8,622 bases of DNA. Origin: an uncultured Prevotellaceae bacterium. GTDB lineage: Bacteria > Bacteroidota > Bacteroidia > Bacteroidales > Bacteroidaceae. Below the pieces are notes generated by a model, which was not told where the DNA came from, did not search any database, and saw only the letters and a list, made by a program, of their open reading frames with translations. The stretch lies in contig CABSGW010000107.1 in NCBI GenBank assembly GCA_902477365.1, positions 1 through 8,622 of the forward strand, given 5' to 3'. The position numbers were made by a program, and so were the translations under genes. Position 1 is the stretch's first letter; each line of letters begins with the position of its first letter. Shown here in pieces: positions 6,591 to 8,622 of the stretch.

Positions 6591-7906
6591 AAAAAATAAT
6601 CTTATCGTTTTTGGCCGTTTGTTCCGTATGGACGGCGGCCGAAGCACAACGCGTCACAACATTAAAAGAATGTTTGCAGAAAGGATTGGAGAAGAATTAT
6701 GCGTTGCGCATTGTCCGGAACGAAGAGCAGGTGAGCCGGAATAATGCAACCCTGGGAAACGCCGGTTATTTGCCTACAGTGGGTTTGTCGGCCGGATACA
6801 ACGGTGTGTACGACAATACGGAGACAACGGCACGGGGGACAGGTACGAATACGACCGAACGTAATGTGCTGGACCATACCTTCAATGCGGGCGCTAATGT
6901 GAATTGGACGGTATTCGATGGTTTTAAGATTCAGGCTACCTACGATCGCCTGAAAGAACTGAAGCGGCAGGGAGAGACCAATACACGCATTGCTGTGGAG
7001 GACTTTATTGCCAACATGACATCGGAGTATTACAATTTTGTGCAGCAAAAGATACGTTTGAAGAACCTGAATTATGCCGTGTCGTTGTCAAAGGAGCGTT
7101 TGCGTATTGTGGCCGAGCGTTTTGTGATTGGTAGTTCCTCGCGTTTGGACCTGAAACAGGCCAGTGTGGACTTTAATGCCGACAGCGCACAGTGTCTGAA
7201 GCAGAAAGAGTTGCTTAATACTTCCCGCATCCGTTTGAACGAGTTGATGGCTGAGGAAGAAGTTAATTCACTACTCGAAATACACGATTCGTTGATTGAT
7301 GTGAGTGATGAGTTACAATTTAATGAATTGTGGAACGCTACGCTTGAGGCAAATGCCTCGTTGATAAAGGCCGAACAGAACAAAACCATAGCTGCCCTCG
7401 ACTTGAAAGCGGTGAAATCACGTGATTTTCCGTATCTGAAGCTAAATACCGGTTACGGATATACGCACAATCGGTATGGTGTGGGTAGTAGCAAACAGCG
7501 TGACAATTGGGGACTGAACTTTGGTTTAACAGTAGGTTTCAACCTGTTTGACGGTAATCGGCGTCGTGAGATGCGCAATGCGCGTTTGGCCATTGAAAAT
7601 GCCGATTTGGAACGGCAGGATCTGTTACAGTCGTTGCGTGCCGACTTCAACGATTTGTGGCAGGCTTACCAGAATAATTTGCGTTTGCTCAAATTGGAAC
7701 GTAACAACCTGGTTACGGCGCGTGAGAATCACGACATAGCCCACGAGCGTTACTTGTTGGGTGATTTGTCGGGTATCGAGATGCGCGAGGCGCAGAAGAG
7801 TCTGTTGGATGCGGAAGAGCGCATTTTGAGTGCGGAATACAACACCAAGGTATGTGAAATATCACTTTTGCAAATTAGCGGTAAGGTAACCCGTTATTTG
7901 CAGTAA
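6587..7906 (+). CDS. TolC-family outer-membrane efflux channel
   Basis: This is the outer-membrane exit duct of the pump. The 439-residue protein begins with a clear Sec signal peptide (MKKIILSFLAVCSVWTAAEA, likely cut before Q21) with no lipobox, unlike lipoprotein channels such as OprM. The mature part shows the tandem outer-membrane-efflux repeats. One copy starts at TLKECLQKGLEKNYALRI and runs into GYLPTVGLSAGYNG, a beta-strand segment; the second is around KTIAALDLKAVKSRDFPYLKLNTGYGY. Long amphipathic helices fill the rest, as expected for the periplasmic tunnel. The ATG overlaps the transporter stop codon (ATGA at 6587-6590), which suggests translational coupling and fixed stoichiometry. 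It is the last gene before a strong terminator. It corresponds by position to BmeC in B. fragilis pumps. Confidence 0.94.
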   Translation: MKKIILSFLAVCSVWTAAEAQRVTTLKECLQKGLEKNYALRIVRNEEQVSRNNATLGNAGYLPTVGLSAGYNGVYDNTETTARGTGTNTTERNVLDHTFNAGANVNWTVFDGFKIQATYDRLKELKRQGETNTRIAVEDFIANMTSEYYNFVQQKIRLKNLNYAVSLSKERLRIVAERFVIGSSSRLDLKQASVDFNADSAQCLKQKELLNTSRIRLNELMAEEEVNSLLEIHDSLIDVSDELQFNELWNATLEANASLIKAEQNKTIAALDLKAVKSRDFPYLKLNTGYGYTHNRYGVGSSKQRDNWGLNFGLTVGFNLFDGNRRREMRNARLAIENADLERQDLLQSLRADFNDLWQAYQNNLRLLKLERNNLVTARENHDIAHERYLLGDLSGIEMREAQKSLLDAEERILSAEYNTKVCEISLLQISGKVTRYLQ

Positions 7907-7928
7907 GTGGCTGATGCTATCTCTTGAT

Positions 7929-7979
7929 ACTTACCTCCTGTTTGCCTCTGTTTTAGGGCGGGCAGGAAGTAAGTTTTTT
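7929..7979 (+). terminator. Intrinsic terminator of the efflux operon
   Basis: Arms 7929-7947 and 7956-7974 form an almost continuous 19-pair stem (one C-A mismatch, several G-U pairs) around an 8-base loop, followed by six T residues (7974-7979). It lies 22 bp after the channel stop codon, so it closes the three-gene operon. The 130 bp after it up to the tRNA promoter contain only weak inverted repeats (for example GGCTTTT 8012-8018 with AAAAGCC 8060-8066) and no gene. Confidence 0.85.
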
Positions 7980-8108
7980 ATTATAGGTTGGTTGTCTTTC
8001 CATCAAATGGGGGCTTTTATAGAAGTCGGTAAGGGCGTTGATTTCGTTGTTTAGACGTGAAAAGCCTTCTTTATACCTCATTTTGTTGTTTTTTTGCCGT
8101 AATTTTGT

Positions 8109-8139
8109 TTTGCTGTTTCAGATTTTTGTTTTAACTTTG
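8109..8139 (+). promoter_or_regulatory. Strong Bacteroidota promoter of the tRNA gene
   Basis: TTTG (8109-8112) and TAACTTTG (8132-8139) match the -33 and -7 elements exactly with the canonical 19-bp spacing. It is the best promoter in the window and sits 30 bp ahead of the tRNA, so it drives that gene. Confidence 0.85.
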
Positions 8140-8169
8140 CATCCGCAAACGAAAAAGTAGTTTGATTTT

Positions 8170-8243
8170 GGCGGGATAGCTCAGCTGGTTAGAGCGCATG
8201 ATTCATAATCATGAGGTCCCCGGTTCAATCCCGGGTCCCGCTA
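8170..8243 (+). tRNA. tRNA with CAT anticodon, probably elongator tRNA-Met
   Basis: The 74-nt cloverleaf is complete. The acceptor stem GGCGGGA pairs with TCCCGCT (first pair G-U), D stem GCTC/GAGC closes an AGCTGGTTA loop, anticodon stem CATGA/TCATG closes the loop TTCATAA with CAT at 8204-8206, and T stem CCCGG/CCGGG closes TTCAATC. The discriminator is A8243 and CCA is not encoded, so it must be added. It is not the initiator: C11-G24 replaces A11-U24, and the three G-C pairs of the initiator anticodon stem are absent. A CAT tRNA could also be the lysidine-modified tRNA-Ile2, which sequence reading alone does not exclude. Confidence 0.95.
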
Positions 8244-8265
8244 CAAAGCGTAAAAGCTTAGATAT

Positions 8266-8310
8266 AAGGCATTTGAGAGGCTTCCACTCTTGAGTGTCTT
8301 TTTTATTTTT
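8266..8310 (+). terminator. Intrinsic terminator after the tRNA
   Basis: Arms 8266-8279 and 8287-8300 pair over 14 positions (including four G-U pairs) around the loop GCTTCCA. They are followed by a T-rich run, TTTTTTATTTTT. It ends the tRNA transcript 23 nt after the discriminator base. Confidence 0.75.
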
Positions 8311-8318
8311 ACGGGCAT

Positions 8319-8501
8319 TTGCACAGATTTTGCACGAATTTCCAGATAAACAACTGATAATCAATGAAATCGCAAGATAAAACTACCACAAATTTCTTTT
8401 CTTCTATTTTCTTTTCATTGCTTGGCTTTTCTTAGTAATTATACCAAGGATGAGGCTGATTTTCTATGTAGAATCTTCAAAATCCCGGCATCTTGCACGA
8501 A
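8319..8501. repeat. Repeated TTGCAC motifs in AT-rich DNA beside the tRNA
   Basis: TTGCAC occurs at 8319-8324, 8330-8335 and 8493-8498. The last two share the longer TTGCACGAA (8330-8338 and 8493-8501), and the first two are 11 bp apart, about one helical turn. The surrounding 8311-8523 is AT-rich compared with the genes to the left and holds no credible gene; only a 23-codon frame at 8364-8435 is open from an ATG. Short direct repeats beside a tRNA 3' end can be integrase arm sites, but no integrase gene is in view, so this is speculative. Confidence 0.3.
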
Positions 8502-8523
8502 ATATTGCATTAACGGACATAAT

Positions 8524-8560
8524 AAAAGGGATAAGCTACACACCGGTAGTTATCCCTTTT
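8524..8560. terminator. Strong terminator-like hairpin near the right edge
   Basis: AAAAGGGATAA (8524-8534) pairs exactly with TTATCCCTTTT (8550-8560). The inner stem CTAC/GTAG continues after one bulged G, with loop ACACCG. The T-rich flank is present on both strands (TTTTGTT on plus, TTTTATTAT on minus), so it could work in either direction. A minus-strand frame entering from the right ends at a TGA (8574-8576) just before it, which would fit a terminator for an unseen minus-strand gene, but that frame is only 16 codons long here. Confidence 0.6.
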
Positions 8561-8622
8561 GTTCGCTATAAAATCAAGCGAGAAGTATGTACATCATAAT
8601 TTTCCTGTTTTCATGTACCTTA

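Noticed and set aside
8012..8066. Inverted repeat GGCTTTT / AAAAGCC between the operon terminator and the tRNA promoter
   Set aside because: Seven pairs around a 41-base loop with no T-run; a competing AGAAG/CTTCT pairing overlaps it, so no stable structure is convincing.
8364..8435. 23-codon open frame with a hydrophobic C-terminal half
   Set aside because: Too short, no promoter or leader, and AT-rich DNA readily yields Phe/Ser-rich frames.
1..8622. CRISPR arrays, insertion sequences or defence genes
   Set aside because: No spaced repeats of suitable length, no transposase or nuclease motifs, and no terminal inverted repeats were found; the content is metabolic, efflux and tRNA.

Overview
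The window looks like a chromosomal segment of a Bacteroidales gut bacterium (Bacteroides, Phocaeicola or Parabacteroides type). The grounds are: four copies or near-copies of the Bacteroidota -7 promoter element TAnnTTTG at the expected places, start codons preceded by A/T-rich sequence instead of Shine-Dalgarno motifs, a DUF4301 protein (a family I know from Bacteroidetes), and a NagA whose wording matches the Bacteroides branch. The genus cannot be fixed from the sequence alone.

Layout, left to right. Positions 1-563 hold the N-terminal 187 codons of a DUF4301 gene on the minus strand, cut by the window edge, with a short leader that carries a perfect 8-bp inverted repeat. Positions 717-841 are a structure-rich tract ending in an intrinsic terminator for minus-strand transcription; it is either the 3' untranslated region of nagA or a small RNA. 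nagA (842-2002, minus) encodes N-acetylglucosamine-6-phosphate deacetylase. About 450 bp of gene-free DNA then separates nagA from a divergent plus-strand operon.

That operon (2457-7906) encodes a complete tripartite RND efflux pump in the order adaptor, inner-membrane transporter, outer-membrane channel, the same order as the Bme pumps of Bacteroides fragilis. The genes are tightly packed: a 24-bp gap, then a 4-bp ATGA overlap. They end at a long hairpin terminator (7929-7979). The transporter keeps the proton-relay residues (D400/D401 and K912), so it should be active. The substrate cannot be read from the sequence, and no regulator gene is adjacent.

The right end has a clear promoter (8109-8139), a tRNA with CAT anticodon (8170-8243, most likely elongator Met) and its own terminator (8266-8310). 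After that the DNA turns AT-rich, with repeated TTGCAC motifs and a second strong hairpin (8524-8560). No gene is visible there. It could be the edge of an element integrated at the tRNA, but only one side is in view.

Most of the window is ordinary core and efflux content. The observations best worth a second look are the structured RNA after nagA, the GCAGGC repeats around the DUF4301 promoter, and the tRNA-flanking repeats.
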